Source of the DNA: Deltaproteobacteria bacterium | Lineage (GTDB): Bacteria > Desulfobacterota > Syntrophia > Syntrophales > UBA5619 | Length of the DNA: 42,797 nt | Assembly: GCA_021372695.1 (NCBI GenBank) | Contig: JAJFTY010000194.1 | Location: 1-42,797, forward strand | Direction of reading: 5' to 3' | In this document: one piece after another, positions 1 to 8,370 of the stretch | Layout: every line of letters starts with the position of its first letter | Position numbering within the stretch: position 1 is the first letter of the stretch | Notes under the pieces: generated by a model | Database searches by the model: none | Told to the model about the DNA's origin: nothing | Seen by the model: the letters and a program-made list of their open reading frames with translations, nothing else | Position numbers and translations under genes: made by a program

Positions 1-532
1 AGCCGCCGTAGAGAAACATGCAATAACCGAACGTCGATCCCCCGGCATTGAGGTTGATGCCGCCCCAGTCTCCGGCCGCGGGCGCCGAAGCGGCCCCATC
101 GCCGTTGGTGTCCCCGCCGTGGGCGTCATCTTTGACGGAGGTAAAAACGATCGGCACCGCTGCGGTGGCATTCGCATTGATGTTGCCGCTTGTCGCGACC
201 GTCATGGACGCGCCGTGATCGAATTTGACGATCGTGCCCGGTGAAAGGCTGAGCGCGGCCTTGACCGTAATCGATCGGGTCACCCGGTACAGTTTGTCTG
301 CCGTCCAGTTCGTGGGCGTCGCGATGTCGGAGCTGACGGAGACGGTCTGCATCGGACCGGTCTGCTGCCTCGCGCCCGACACCACCTGGAGGATGTAGAT
401 TGCGTCGGCGACGTCGAGGTCGCCGTTGTTGTTCGCATCACCCTGGACCGCGTAGGTCGAAACGGGGTCGATTGAGAGGACAACGAGAGACGCCAGCAAC
501 AGAAACGCGGATGCGGTGCACTTTTTCATCAT
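1..532 (-). CDS. Secreted dockerin-like / parallel beta-helix protein, N-terminal part
   Basis: The gene is open at the left edge of the window, so only the first 177 codons are present. The start is the ATG at 532, with GGGGAG a few bases upstream; a second ATG follows directly. The product begins with MMKK and a hydrophobic stretch typical of a Sec signal peptide. A dockerin-like calcium loop follows (GDANNNGDLDVADAIYIL, about residues 33-50), with Asp/Asn at the alternating ligand positions of an EF-hand. The rest (IVFTSVKDDAHGGDTNGDG, then GDWGGI) looks like the start of a right-handed parallel beta-helix of the kind found in bacterial surface proteins. Only one dockerin half is seen and no cohesin is nearby, so a cellulosome role is not implied. 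The same N-terminal plan recurs in the protein encoded at 11096-12403. Cell-surface or extracellular location is inferred. Confidence 0.75.
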   Translation of the reverse strand, partial: MMKKCTASAFLLLASLVVLSIDPVSTYAVQGDANNNGDLDVADAIYILQVVSGARQQTGPMQTVSVSSDIATPTNWTADKLYRVTRSITVKAALSLSPGTIVKFDHGASMTVATSGNINANATAAVPIVFTSVKDDAHGGDTNGDGAASAPAAGDWGGINLNAGGSTFGYCMFLYGG

Positions 533-619
533 GATCTCCCCTGGGCCACATTTCGAATATCCCCAACTCTTCGTTCACCCTGTACTGCCCCGGGCCGATG
601 CTCATCATACAGGTGAGCC

Positions 620-3600
620 TCAACCCCTTACGTACTCCTCGTCGAGCGTCCGTCTGACCGTTTTGGCCAGTGTGTCCAGCGCGACCGGCTTCATGACGAA
701 TTCCCTGATGCCCAGGGACCTGGCCGTCTGCGGCGTGACCGTTTCGCTGAAACCGGAGCAGAGGATGACCGGCAGGTCCGGGCGAATGGACAACAGCTCC
801 TGCGCCAATTCGACGCCGGTCAGATTCGGCATGGTCAGGTCGGTGATGACCAGATCGAACCGGTCCGGCTGAGCCCGGAAGAGTCTCAGGGCTTCTGCGC
901 TGTCGGTCTGTCCGACGACCTGGTATCCGAGGCTGGTCAGCATCACCTTTCCGAGATTGACCAGCTGTTCCTCGTCATCCACGAAAAGAATGCGCTCTTT
1001 TCCCCGGGCGATCGGCGAAGGAGCCGCTTCGCCCTCCTCTCCAGCGGTGTCGATCAGCAGGGGGAAATAGATCTGGAATTCTGCACCCTTTCCAACTTCG
1101 CTGCGGACGGTAATCGCTCCATGGCAGCTCTGGACGATGCCGTGGACTACGGAGAGCCCCATGCCCGTTCCCTCTCCCGGCTTCTTGGTCGTGAAAAAGG
1201 GATCGAAGATCTTCTCCAGGATTCCGGGATCGATGCCGTGTCCCGTATCGCAGATGGAGAGTCTGATATGCCTGCCCGGTTGCAGGCCGTGGGCTGTCAG
1301 GATGTCTCCCGGCGGGATATCGACGGGCGCCAGACCGATGCTGAGCACCCCTTTTTTGTCTCGCATCGCGTGAGCCGCATTGGTACAGAGGTTCATCACG
1401 ATTTGATGAATCTGGGTGGGGCTTGCCAGTATGGTGTCCGGATCGGCCTGAATGTGATGCCTGACCTCAACGGTCGCCGGAAGGGATGCCCTGAGGAGCT
1501 TCAAGGCCTCTGCGATGATCGGGCTGATTCTGAGCGGCTGCAGCGTCTCTTCTGTCTGGCGGCTGAAGGTGAGGATCTGCTTCACCAGATCCCCCGCCCG
1601 CTTTGCCGCTTGGTATATCTGCTCCAGATACCGATGAAGGCGGTTGTTCTCCCCAGGTTCTCGAAGCGACAGTTCGGTATAGCCGATGATGGCTCCGAGA
1701 ATGTTGTTGAAGTCATGGGCTATCCCCCCCGCAAGCGTGCCGATCGCCTCCATCTTCTGAGCCTGGCGCAGCCGGTATTCCAGGAGCTTGCGCGCCGTGA
1801 TGTCCTGGATCGTCCCCTGGTAGTAGAGGAGCTCCCCCTTGTCGTCCCGGACGGCGCACCCGGTCACGGAAACCCATACCGTGCTCCGGTCCTTCCTGTA
1901 GTAAAGGACCTCCTGTTCCGGATGGGTGCCCTGTTCGTCCATGATCTTGAGGAGTTCCCTCCGGCGCTCGGGCTGTACGTACATCTGCCTGGGCATGTCG
2001 GTCAGCGAGGCCAGGACGTCCTCCGGGGAGTCATAGCCGAGGATGCGGGCGAATGCGGGATTGGCGTTGATGATCCGGCCCCCGGGGGTGGATTGGAATA
2101 TGCCCATGACGGCATTTTCAAAAATGGTCCGGTATCTTTCCTGCGACCGTTTGGACTCGGTGATGTCGCGGATCGATTCGATGGCGCCGACCACATTGCC
2201 CTTCAAATCCTTCAGGACGCTGGCGATGCCGAACAGGTAAGCCTCTCTCCCGCTCAGGTTCGCGATATAGGCTTCGCCCGCCAGCGAAACATCCTTCCGC
2301 TCTAGGGCGGCGTACTTTTTCTCGAAATCAGGGGAGGGTTTCAAGACCAGGTCGATGAGAATAGGCTGCCGTTTCCCCTGAGTTACCCGGGCGTACTCGT
2401 AATCGGATTTGCCCAGCATCTCCGCCGCATCCACCCCCGTCCTCTCCTCGATGGCCCTGTTCCAGGCGATCACCTTTCCCGCCTTGTCGATGACGAAGGT
2501 GGCATCGGGGAGGAAGTCGATGATGTTCGCCAGGCTCTGCCGGGACTCCTCGAGCTCCTTCAGCATGTTCTTCTGTTCGGTGATATCCCGGACCGTCCAG
2601 ATCCTGCCGTAGTATTTTCCATCCTTGCCCAAGACCGGCGACGAATGGCGCTCCACCGTCACGCCGTTTTTCAGCTCGACTTCGTCCCGGCACCTTTCGT
2701 TCGGATGGTCGTAGAGATACCGGACCTTTTCGATGAACTGCTCCGGATTGACGGTCATTTCGGTCGCGTGCTTCAGCAGGAGAGCGTCGTCCCGGTCTTC
2801 GCGGATGTGTGGTGGGACCTCTCTGAAGTCCATATAGTTCTGATTCGCCAGAATCCTCTTGCCCTGGTCGTCGACCACCATGATGCCGTCGGCGGTGGCT
2901 TCCACCAAGGCCTCGAGAAAGGTTGTCTTCCAGAGAATCTCGCGCTCCGCGGCGATCCGTCCGGTGATGTCGCGGACGGAGACGATGCGAACGCTGCCTT
3001 CCTCCGTCTTCAGCAGGCCGGCCGTGGTCTCGACGGGAAACACCGTTCCGTCTTTTCTCCGGTGGAATCCCGCGGGGTCTTGACCGCTCAAGGCCATAAT
3101 CGTTTCGCCAGCTTGTGGGGTCGGGGCGTGGATATCGGTCTCCTTCATGCCGATCAACTCTTCCCGCCCGTAACCGTACATCTGCAGAGCCTTGCCATTG
3201 GCGTCGAGAATCCGGCCGTTTCCTTCATCGACGACTAGGAGGGCGTCGGATGCCACCTGGAAGAGGGTCCTGTACCGCTTCTCGCTTTCCCGGATGGCCT
3301 CTTCGGTTTTGGCTTTCATGATGGACATGCCGATCTGGGCCGCTATGGTTTCGAGGGCATTGCGGCCGCGGAGCGGTATCCTGTCGAGCGCGTGGGACGC
3401 GGCGTTGATGTCCCCGATGATCCGGCCCTGAAAGCCGATCGGGATCACCGCGAGGGCTCTCAACCCCTCTTTCTGCTGCTCGGGAAAGTCGGACACCAAT
3501 GAATCCGACCGCTCCAGGTAAACGGGCTTTCCCAGCATGACGAGCCGGGCTCTGTCGGAATCGGCGGGAATGTGATGAATCGCTCCGCTGAACTCATCGG

Positions 3601-4189
3601 AAAGGCCACTGTGGCAGGCAAGATTCAAATCTCCCGTGCGCGGATCCGTGATGTATATCCCGCCGGAATCGAGCCCGGAGACCCGGATTGCCGTTTCGAG
3701 GCAGAGTTGAAGGGCCTGCTGAAGGGAGATGGCGCCGGTGAGGGCAATCCCCAGGTCGCGCTGCGCCGCCATGACATGCTCCGCCTGCCGGCGATCGGTG
3801 ACGTCTCTCGCGATTCCCTGTATTGCCAGCGGAACGCCGCTCCGTTCGATGACCGAGGCTGCCGTTTCCAGGATCACGTACTCCCCGTCTTTCCGCCTGA
3901 CCCTGAATTCGGTCCGGGTCTTCTGGTTGCCGGTTTCTTTCAGCTCCCGGAGCCGCTCACGCAGCAGAGGGAGCTGATCGGGGCTGACCAGGTCCATCAA
4001 ATTCAAAGAGGGGAGATCGTTTTTCCCATAGCCCATCAAGGTCAAGGCGGCTGGGTTGGCATCTAAACAATTCCCATTAAAATCGTGAATGTATATGATA
4101 TCGTGGGAGCGCTCAAAAAGAGAACGGTACCGTTCGTCAGCCGCTTTGAGCGCATCCTCAGTTTCGCAAGAAGAGGTTCCTTCTGCCAT
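620..4189 (-). CDS. Multi-PAS/GAF hybrid sensor histidine kinase with C-terminal receiver
   Basis: This is a 1189-residue soluble hybrid kinase with no membrane segment. Approximate order: PAS (16-136), GAF (142-295), four further PAS-like domains (305-420, 430-545, 555-680, 685-800), phosphoacceptor helix with GGIAHDFNNILGAI (His near 825), HATPase with the G2-type sequence GTGMGLSVVHGIV, and a receiver from about 1069 to the end. The receiver has the acidic pair FVDDEE, the phosphoacceptor in VITDLTMP and the conserved Lys in FVMKPV. The H-box class is that of kinases sensing redox, ligand or light cues through PAS domains; the signal cannot be told. The ATG at 4189 was chosen because a GGGGGG run lies about 10 bases upstream; an in-frame ATG at 4231 would add 14 residues. 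The gene lies just downstream of the flavoprotein gene on the same strand and may be co-transcribed. No output regulator is adjacent, so its partner is unknown. Confidence 0.93.
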   Translation of the reverse strand: MAEGTSSCETEDALKAADERYRSLFERSHDIIYIHDFNGNCLDANPAALTLMGYGKNDLPSLNLMDLVSPDQLPLLRERLRELKETGNQKTRTEFRVRRKDGEYVILETAASVIERSGVPLAIQGIARDVTDRRQAEHVMAAQRDLGIALTGAISLQQALQLCLETAIRVSGLDSGGIYITDPRTGDLNLACHSGLSDEFSGAIHHIPADSDRARLVMLGKPVYLERSDSLVSDFPEQQKEGLRALAVIPIGFQGRIIGDINAASHALDRIPLRGRNALETIAAQIGMSIMKAKTEEAIRESEKRYRTLFQVASDALLVVDEGNGRILDANGKALQMYGYGREELIGMKETDIHAPTPQAGETIMALSGQDPAGFHRRKDGTVFPVETTAGLLKTEEGSVRIVSVRDITGRIAAEREILWKTTFLEALVEATADGIMVVDDQGKRILANQNYMDFREVPPHIREDRDDALLLKHATEMTVNPEQFIEKVRYLYDHPNERCRDEVELKNGVTVERHSSPVLGKDGKYYGRIWTVRDITEQKNMLKELEESRQSLANIIDFLPDATFVIDKAGKVIAWNRAIEERTGVDAAEMLGKSDYEYARVTQGKRQPILIDLVLKPSPDFEKKYAALERKDVSLAGEAYIANLSGREAYLFGIASVLKDLKGNVVGAIESIRDITESKRSQERYRTIFENAVMGIFQSTPGGRIINANPAFARILGYDSPEDVLASLTDMPRQMYVQPERRRELLKIMDEQGTHPEQEVLYYRKDRSTVWVSVTGCAVRDDKGELLYYQGTIQDITARKLLEYRLRQAQKMEAIGTLAGGIAHDFNNILGAIIGYTELSLREPGENNRLHRYLEQIYQAAKRAGDLVKQILTFSRQTEETLQPLRISPIIAEALKLLRASLPATVEVRHHIQADPDTILASPTQIHQIVMNLCTNAAHAMRDKKGVLSIGLAPVDIPPGDILTAHGLQPGRHIRLSICDTGHGIDPGILEKIFDPFFTTKKPGEGTGMGLSVVHGIVQSCHGAITVRSEVGKGAEFQIYFPLLIDTAGEEGEAAPSPIARGKERILFVDDEEQLVNLGKVMLTSLGYQVVGQTDSAEALRLFRAQPDRFDLVITDLTMPNLTGVELAQELLSIRPDLPVILCSGFSETVTPQTARSLGIREFVMKPVALDTLAKTVRRTLDEEYVRG

Positions 4190-4240
4190 GCAATTGCTGC
4201 CCCCCTGAAGATCGTAGTTCATCGGTCTCAAGCCGTCCGG

Positions 4241-4894
4241 TCAAGTATTGCAGGGCTCCGCGAACCGGACGCCCATATCGAAAGCCTTTCGGCAATCTTC
4301 CGGAAAAACCTCCGCTCTCCGCCGGGCCTTTCTCTGCTCATCGAGTCCCGATGTCTCGAATTTGGAATAGTCATCGAATTGATAGGTATCCGTGACCAGC
4401 AGCGTTTCGGCGGCTCCGAAACATCTCTTGAACGCCATTTCGGTGAGCATCAGCGTCTGCCCATAACCCATGGCCTCCATCCGGCTCTGATCGACGTTCA
4501 TGGTGTAGATCCACCCGGTGGGGATCTTTCTTTTGAACTTGGAAGAATAGGCTGCGTCATAGGTAAGGTACTGGAAGAGAAGCCGCTCGACGAAAGACCT
4601 CATGACGCCCGTGGGCATGCCGAAATAGATGGGCGAGCCCAGAATCAGGGCGCCCGCCTCATGGGCCCTGTCCAGAATCGGCGTGAGCTCATCTCGCACG
4701 GCGCATCGGCCGTAGCTTCGCCCCTCCTCGAGCTTGCAGGCAAAACAGCTGATGCACCCTTTGTAGCTGTAGTCGTAGAGATGGACCAGCTCCGTCTCGG
4801 CGCCCCGGGAGGCTGCGCCATCCAGGGCGTTTTTCAACAATGTCGCTGTATTCCATTTCTTCCGGGGACTTCCGTTCAAAGCAATCACTTTCAT
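4241..4894 (-). CDS. Flavodoxin-like NAD(P)H-dependent reductase / iron-sulfur flavoprotein family
   Basis: This 217-residue protein opens with MKVIALNGSPRKKWNTATL, the phosphate-binding loop of the NADPH-dependent FMN reductase / iron-sulfur flavoprotein fold. A cysteine cluster, CISCFACK (about residues 47-54), plus a further Cys in the GRCAVRDE segment match the compact cysteine motif of iron-sulfur flavoproteins. The segment LILGSPIYFGMPTG contacts FMN in the family. It is expected to be a cytoplasmic FMN-dependent electron-transfer protein. The substrate is not predictable. It precedes the sensor kinase on the same strand, so the flavoprotein might report redox state to the PAS kinase; that link is inference. 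The start is preceded by GGAGGCC a few bases upstream. Confidence 0.85.
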   Translation of the reverse strand: MKVIALNGSPRKKWNTATLLKNALDGAASRGAETELVHLYDYSYKGCISCFACKLEEGRSYGRCAVRDELTPILDRAHEAGALILGSPIYFGMPTGVMRSFVERLLFQYLTYDAAYSSKFKRKIPTGWIYTMNVDQSRMEAMGYGQTLMLTEMAFKRCFGAAETLLVTDTYQFDDYSKFETSGLDEQRKARRRAEVFPEDCRKAFDMGVRFAEPCNT

Positions 4895-5009
4895 CGGGAG
4901 GCCTCCTTACAGACGGGGAAGGGTCCCTTTCGCAAAGCCCTCAGGCGGCGCGAAAGCGTGCGCATCTTACCACATCGGTTCGCCGGCAGAAAATAGTTTT
5001 ACAGGGGTA

Positions 5010-5040
5010 TTGACCCGCCTATGGCTTCATAGTTTATAGT
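5010..5040 (+). promoter_or_regulatory. MerR-type promoter/operator with 19-bp spacer
   Basis: A -35 box TTGACC (5010-5015) and a -10 box TATAGT (5035-5040) are separated by exactly 19 bp. The perfect dyad CTATG-GCTT-CATAG (5019-5032) sits at the centre of the spacer. MerR-family activators bind such over-long spacers and untwist the DNA to align the two boxes. The site is 45 bases upstream of the MerR-family gene and probably serves it together with the following MerB homologue. A 17-bp-spaced reading (TTGACC/TTTATA) is also possible, so the 19-bp assignment rests on the dyad position. Confidence 0.6.
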
Positions 5041-5084
5041 CCGTTTCAACAACGGTCCGGCAGGACCGAAAGGGAAGGGAAATC

Positions 5085-5663
5085 ATGAAAAAGAGCACCA
5101 CGATCTCGAAACTGGGGCGTCTGTTCGGACTCTCCCGGAGCACCCTCCTCTACTACGACCGGATCGGCCTGCTGACCCCGTCGGGAAGAACGCGGGCCGG
5201 ATACCGCTCCTATTCGGAGGCGGACCGCCTGCGGCTCGAACGCATCTGCGGCTTCCGTCGGGCCGGGCTTGCTCTGGACGAGATCCGGGCCATCTGCGCC
5301 TCGGGAACGCCCTCCGCGGCCCTGCTCGAAAAGCGGTTCCACCAGATCGGCGAAGAGATCCGCCTCCTGAAGGTGAAGCAGGGGCTTCTCTCCCGCATGC
5401 TCGCGGGGCTGGCCTCTGCAAAATATCCGGCTGCGGTGAATCGGGAGCTGTGGGTGGAGATGCTGCGGGCGGCGGGGATGGACGACCGGGCCATGGCACG
5501 CTGGCACGCCGAGTTCGAGGAGCGGGCGCCGGAGGCCCATCACGAATTCCTGCTTTCCCTGGGCATCCCGGAAGGGGAAGCCGCAGAGATCCGGAACTGG
5601 TCGCGGCGGGCGGCGGAAGAGCAGCGCGAAAGCCCGGCCGGTCTCGAAGATCCACCCGGCTGA
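5085..5663 (+). CDS. MerR-family transcriptional regulator
   Basis: The 192-residue protein has an N-terminal winged helix (ISKLGRLFGLSRSTLLYYDRIGLL, about residues 7-30, then GYRSYSEADRLRLERI) diagnostic of MerR proteins. A dimerisation helix lies near residues 85-118. The C-terminal part (about 120-192) is acidic and helical and resembles the effector region of non-metal MerR proteins more than a metal-binding loop. The three cysteines that bind Hg(II) in Tn501 MerR (Cys82, Cys117, Cys126) have no counterparts; the only cysteines are near positions 55 and 71. It therefore probably does not sense Hg(II) in the classical way. The gene lies 63 bases upstream of the MerB homologue on the same strand, probably in one transcript. 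The start ATG has GGGAAGGGAA upstream. Confidence 0.9.
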   Translation: MKKSTTISKLGRLFGLSRSTLLYYDRIGLLTPSGRTRAGYRSYSEADRLRLERICGFRRAGLALDEIRAICASGTPSAALLEKRFHQIGEEIRLLKVKQGLLSRMLAGLASAKYPAAVNRELWVEMLRAAGMDDRAMARWHAEFEERAPEAHHEFLLSLGIPEGEAAEIRNWSRRAAEEQRESPAGLEDPPG

Positions 5664-5726
5664 TCCGCCTCACATCATCCGGCCGGAGTGGACCGGCCGC
5701 GGGTACAAGAAGAAAGGAGCGGTTTT

Positions 5727-6473
5727 ATGGAAGAGACGATCCTGATGGCGCACGGCGACCGAATGACCGAGGTTCCCCGGGCGGCGTGGGAGGAGGGGGT
5801 CAAGGCTGCGCCGGCGCATGTGGCGGAAGGCCTCACCTTCATGACGGAGGCCCATCACCGGGTGCGCAACTTCGTCGTCCGGGAGCTGCCCCGGGCCGGG
5901 TCGGCGCTCACGCCGGAATCCATCGCCGGGTCACTGGCGCTGACCGTCCCGGAGGTCCGGGCGATCCTGGACGAGCTGGAGGCGCACATGACCTTCCTGT
6001 TCCGGAACGAAGCGGGCGCAGTCGCCTGGGCTTACCCCGTGACGGTCGATTCCACGCCGCACCGGGTGACGTTCGACACCGGAGAGAGCCTGTACGCCGC
6101 CTGAGCGATCGACGCAATCGCGACGCCCTTCGTGCAAGGGCGCTTACGGGGCGAACCCCTCTCTGTAAAGGTCGAATCCTCCTGCGCCCGATGCGGCGCA
6201 CCCCTGAGACTGAAACTGGACAGCGAGCTTCGGTGCGAACTCCTCGAAGGCGGCCGGGAGCCGATGCTTTTCCATCCCTTCGTGGACTTTGCGACGCTCG
6301 CGGAGCCGAGCATCATCAACGCCTTCTGACACAAGTCCCAGTTCTTCTGTTCAGAAGAACATGCCCGGAGCTACCGCACCGGCCATCAGGTCCCGGACGG
6401 CAGCTTCTACACCCTGGAGCAGGGGGCCTGGTTCGACCGGATCGTCCAGTCCGCGCTCTTTGCCTTTCGGTAG
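5727..6473 (+). CDS. merB: MerB-like organomercurial lyase homologue with two in-frame UGA codons (probable double selenoprotein)
   Basis: The frame from the ATG at 5727 (AAAGGAG 7 bases upstream) runs 248 codons to TAG at 6471 if UGA at 6102 (codon 126) and 6327 (codon 201) are read through. The product aligns with MerB along most of its length: an N-terminal winged-helix-like part, then LYAA-U-AIDAI against MerB LYAW-C96-ALDTL, SSCARCGAPL against SHCAATGAPV, and NAF-U-HKSQFF against QSF-C159-CHVHFF, followed by a matching C-terminal end. Both UGA codons coincide with catalytic cysteines, and catalytic Asp99 is kept (Asp129 here). MerB cleaves the carbon-mercury bond by cysteine attack and aspartate protonation. 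MerB Cys160 is His here. A nonsense-mutated pseudogene is the alternative, but two hits confined to the two catalytic Cys codons, an otherwise intact frame and a hairpin after each UGA argue against it. Confidence in homology is very high; confidence in selenocysteine decoding is good. Confidence 0.85.
6105..6142 (+). promoter_or_regulatory. Candidate bacterial SECIS element 1
   Basis: Directly after the first UGA (6102-6104), a perfect 7-bp stem CGCCCTT/AAGGGCG (6124-6130 and 6136-6142) closes the 5-base loop CGTGC (6131-6135). The loop starts 26 bases after the UGA and has G at its second position. This fits the published bacterial SECIS consensus (apical loop roughly 16-37 bases after UGA, at least one G among its first two bases). 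The sequence is also coding, as expected for bacterial SECIS elements. Confidence 0.6.
6330..6360 (+). promoter_or_regulatory. Candidate bacterial SECIS element 2
   Basis: After the second UGA (6327-6329), 11 bases lead to a perfect 8-bp stem GTTCTTCT/AGAAGAAC (6341-6348 and 6353-6360) with the tetraloop GTTC (6349-6352). The loop begins 19 bases after the UGA and starts with G. The 11-base offset to the stem is close to that of the E. coli fdhF element. The stem is the strongest local fold visible here. Confidence 0.65.
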
Positions 6474-6553
6474 CCGGGCCCGGTTTCGGCAGAAGCCGGG
6501 CGGGCTGCGGCGCGCTCCTCCCTTGCCGGAGGCGTTCGCAGAGATCGGGCAGG

Positions 6554-7786
6554 CTAAGCCCGAGAGTTCTCCTTGCGCTTCTTCAGGGCAAGCGCCTCTT
6601 TCAGCCCCTTCTCGCGGATCACCTTGAACTTCAGGCGGGTCTCGGTCATGCGGTAGAAACGGCTTCCGTACTTCCGAAGCAGGCTCTCGTCGATGGTGAA
6701 GCCGAGGCCGGGCGCGGTGAAGGGCTGGAGGTGCGCGTCCTTGTCCGGGAGGATGGGTGCGATGATCCCCTCGCGGAATTCCGGGATCCAGGAGGGCTCC
6801 TCGATGGGATACTCCAGAGGGAGGCGGTTGTCCGGGTCGGAGAGGACCATGTTCCAGTTGATGTAGAAGCCGATGCCATTGGTCCAGGTGTGGGGGGAAA
6901 AGCCCCGCCCCCTCTTCCGGCAGGCCGCGAGGACCTGCTGCACCTGGGCGATGCCGCCCGCGAAGGTGGCGTCGGGCTGGTAGATGTCGAAGCAGTCCTT
7001 TTCCAGCATGATCTTGATCTCGTCCCAGCCGTAGTTCAGCTCGGCGCCGGAGATGGGGAGATACCCTAGCCTTTTGAGAGCAGCGTTGCCGTCGTAGTCG
7101 CGCGAATCGAGGGGCTCTTCCAGCCAGGAGATGCTGTTGTCCCGGCACGCCCGGGCGAATTCCGCCGCCCGTTCGAGATCCCAGGCCGGAACCTTGTCCA
7201 CGATCGTGACGAGCCATCCCTGGTTCGCGTCCACACCCAGCCGCAGGACGTCGCCCACCCCCTTGCGGACCACCTCGACATGGCGGATGTCATCCTTGAG
7301 TTCCCGGTTTTTCACCCGGAGCTTGGCCGTCTTGAAACCCTTCGCCTTCTGGGCGAGGAGTTCTTCCACCCGTTTTTCCGGCTCGTGCATCTCCCCGGTG
7401 GAGCAGTAGACCTCGACCGGACGGGCCCTCCCGCCGAGAAGCTCGTAGACGGGCTTGCCCGCCTTCTTGCCCAGGATGTCCCAGCAGGCAGGCTCGATCC
7501 AGAAGTTCCGCCATCCCAGAATTCCCGCCTGTTTTAGCAGGCCCTGGACGGAGGCGATATCGGTCGGGTCGGCCCCCATCAGGTAGCCGCCCAGGAGGTC
7601 CCCCAGCCCCTCCCGCTCCTTTCCCATGGCCGAGCCGGCGGAGAACCCCTCGATCCCCTCGTCCGTGACGATCCGGATGAGGGTGAACCGGTTGTGGGTC
7701 TGGGGATAACCGGGGATCCAGGTGGGCCAGAAGGTCTTTTTCAGGGGCACCGATACGTGGTACAGGTCGAAGGCCGTGATCTTCAT
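6554..7786 (-). CDS. Enolase-superfamily enzyme (mandelate racemase / muconate lactonizing type)
   Basis: A 410-residue protein with the N-terminal capping domain and C-terminal barrel of the mandelate racemase/muconate lactonizing group. Visible active-site elements in order: a KxK-like segment AKLRVKN (barrel strand 2), metal ligands in LGVDANQGW (Asp), SWLEEPL (Glu) and ISGAE (Glu), and a catalytic His in FSPHTW. Such enzymes abstract the alpha-proton of a carboxylate with Mg2+; typical members are sugar-acid dehydratases or racemases. The substrate is not predictable. The start was set at ATG 7786, with AAGGAGG five bases before it, instead of the upstream GTG at 7801. It follows the universal stress protein gene by 33 bases on the same strand and is probably co-transcribed. 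It converges with the MerB homologue. Confidence 0.88.
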   Translation of the reverse strand: MKITAFDLYHVSVPLKKTFWPTWIPGYPQTHNRFTLIRIVTDEGIEGFSAGSAMGKEREGLGDLLGGYLMGADPTDIASVQGLLKQAGILGWRNFWIEPACWDILGKKAGKPVYELLGGRARPVEVYCSTGEMHEPEKRVEELLAQKAKGFKTAKLRVKNRELKDDIRHVEVVRKGVGDVLRLGVDANQGWLVTIVDKVPAWDLERAAEFARACRDNSISWLEEPLDSRDYDGNAALKRLGYLPISGAELNYGWDEIKIMLEKDCFDIYQPDATFAGGIAQVQQVLAACRKRGRGFSPHTWTNGIGFYINWNMVLSDPDNRLPLEYPIEEPSWIPEFREGIIAPILPDKDAHLQPFTAPGLGFTIDESLLRKYGSRFYRMTETRLKFKVIREKGLKEALALKKRKENSRA

Positions 7787-7819
7787 CTCTTCCTCCTTCA
7801 CCGGCTTCCCGGGTCTCGA

Positions 7820-8299
7820 TCAGCAGGGGCAGGTCTTGTCTTTGCAGGGGATGACAAAGACGGGGAGGGGGCTGCGCCTGACGACCTTCTCGGCGACGCT
7901 GCCGAGGAAGACATGATCCACCCCCGTTCTTCCGTGCGTACCGAGGATGATGACGTCGACCTTTTCCTTCTGGGCGAATTCGAGGATCTTATCGTCCTCA
8001 CGTCCGGATTCGACGACGATTTTGACTTTGGCCTTATCCCTGACGCGATTCATGTACTTGTCGGTGAACAGCTTCTTGAGGTATTCCCGGTGGTCGGCGT
8101 CGATCTTTTCCAACTGCTCCCCGCTCAGGTAAGCCTCCATCGTATAGACCTGGGCAGGCCGGGGGGGTATGACGTGCAGGATGTAGAGAAGCCCCTCGTC
8201 GCGTTTCGCGATGCCGAAGGCATAGTCGAAGGCACAGTCGGAGATTTCCGAGAAATCGGTACAGAAGAGCACCTTTGTGAATTTTGGAAAATCGATCAT
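7820..8299 (-). CDS. Universal stress protein (UspA family)
   Basis: The 159-residue protein has the single-domain UspA fold: an N-terminal strand VLFCTDFSE and the C-terminal nucleotide-binding signature GTHGRTG...GSVAEKVVRRSPLPV (about residues 122-150). This is the G-2x-G-9x-G-S pattern of ATP-binding Usp proteins. Four residues at the extreme C-terminus (CPC with an upstream Cys in PCKDKTC) give an unusual cysteine cluster that could bind metal or form disulfides; that is speculation. GAAAGGAGG lies just upstream of the start. It is the first gene of a probable two-gene unit with the enolase-superfamily gene. Confidence 0.92.
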   Translation of the reverse strand: MIDFPKFTKVLFCTDFSEISDCAFDYAFGIAKRDEGLLYILHVIPPRPAQVYTMEAYLSGEQLEKIDADHREYLKKLFTDKYMNRVRDKAKVKIVVESGREDDKILEFAQKEKVDVIILGTHGRTGVDHVFLGSVAEKVVRRSPLPVFVIPCKDKTCPC

Positions 8300-8370
8300 G
8301 TCATCCTCCTTTCAGAATAGGTTCAAGGGTCTGAAACGGTTCATTTCCACATGGGACTGATCACTGTCTC

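Noticed and set aside
6132..6329. Separate small gene for the segment between the two UGA codons
   Set aside because: It is in the same frame as the upstream MerB-like part, has no ribosome site of its own, and aligns with the middle of MerB; it belongs to the one gene read through UGA.
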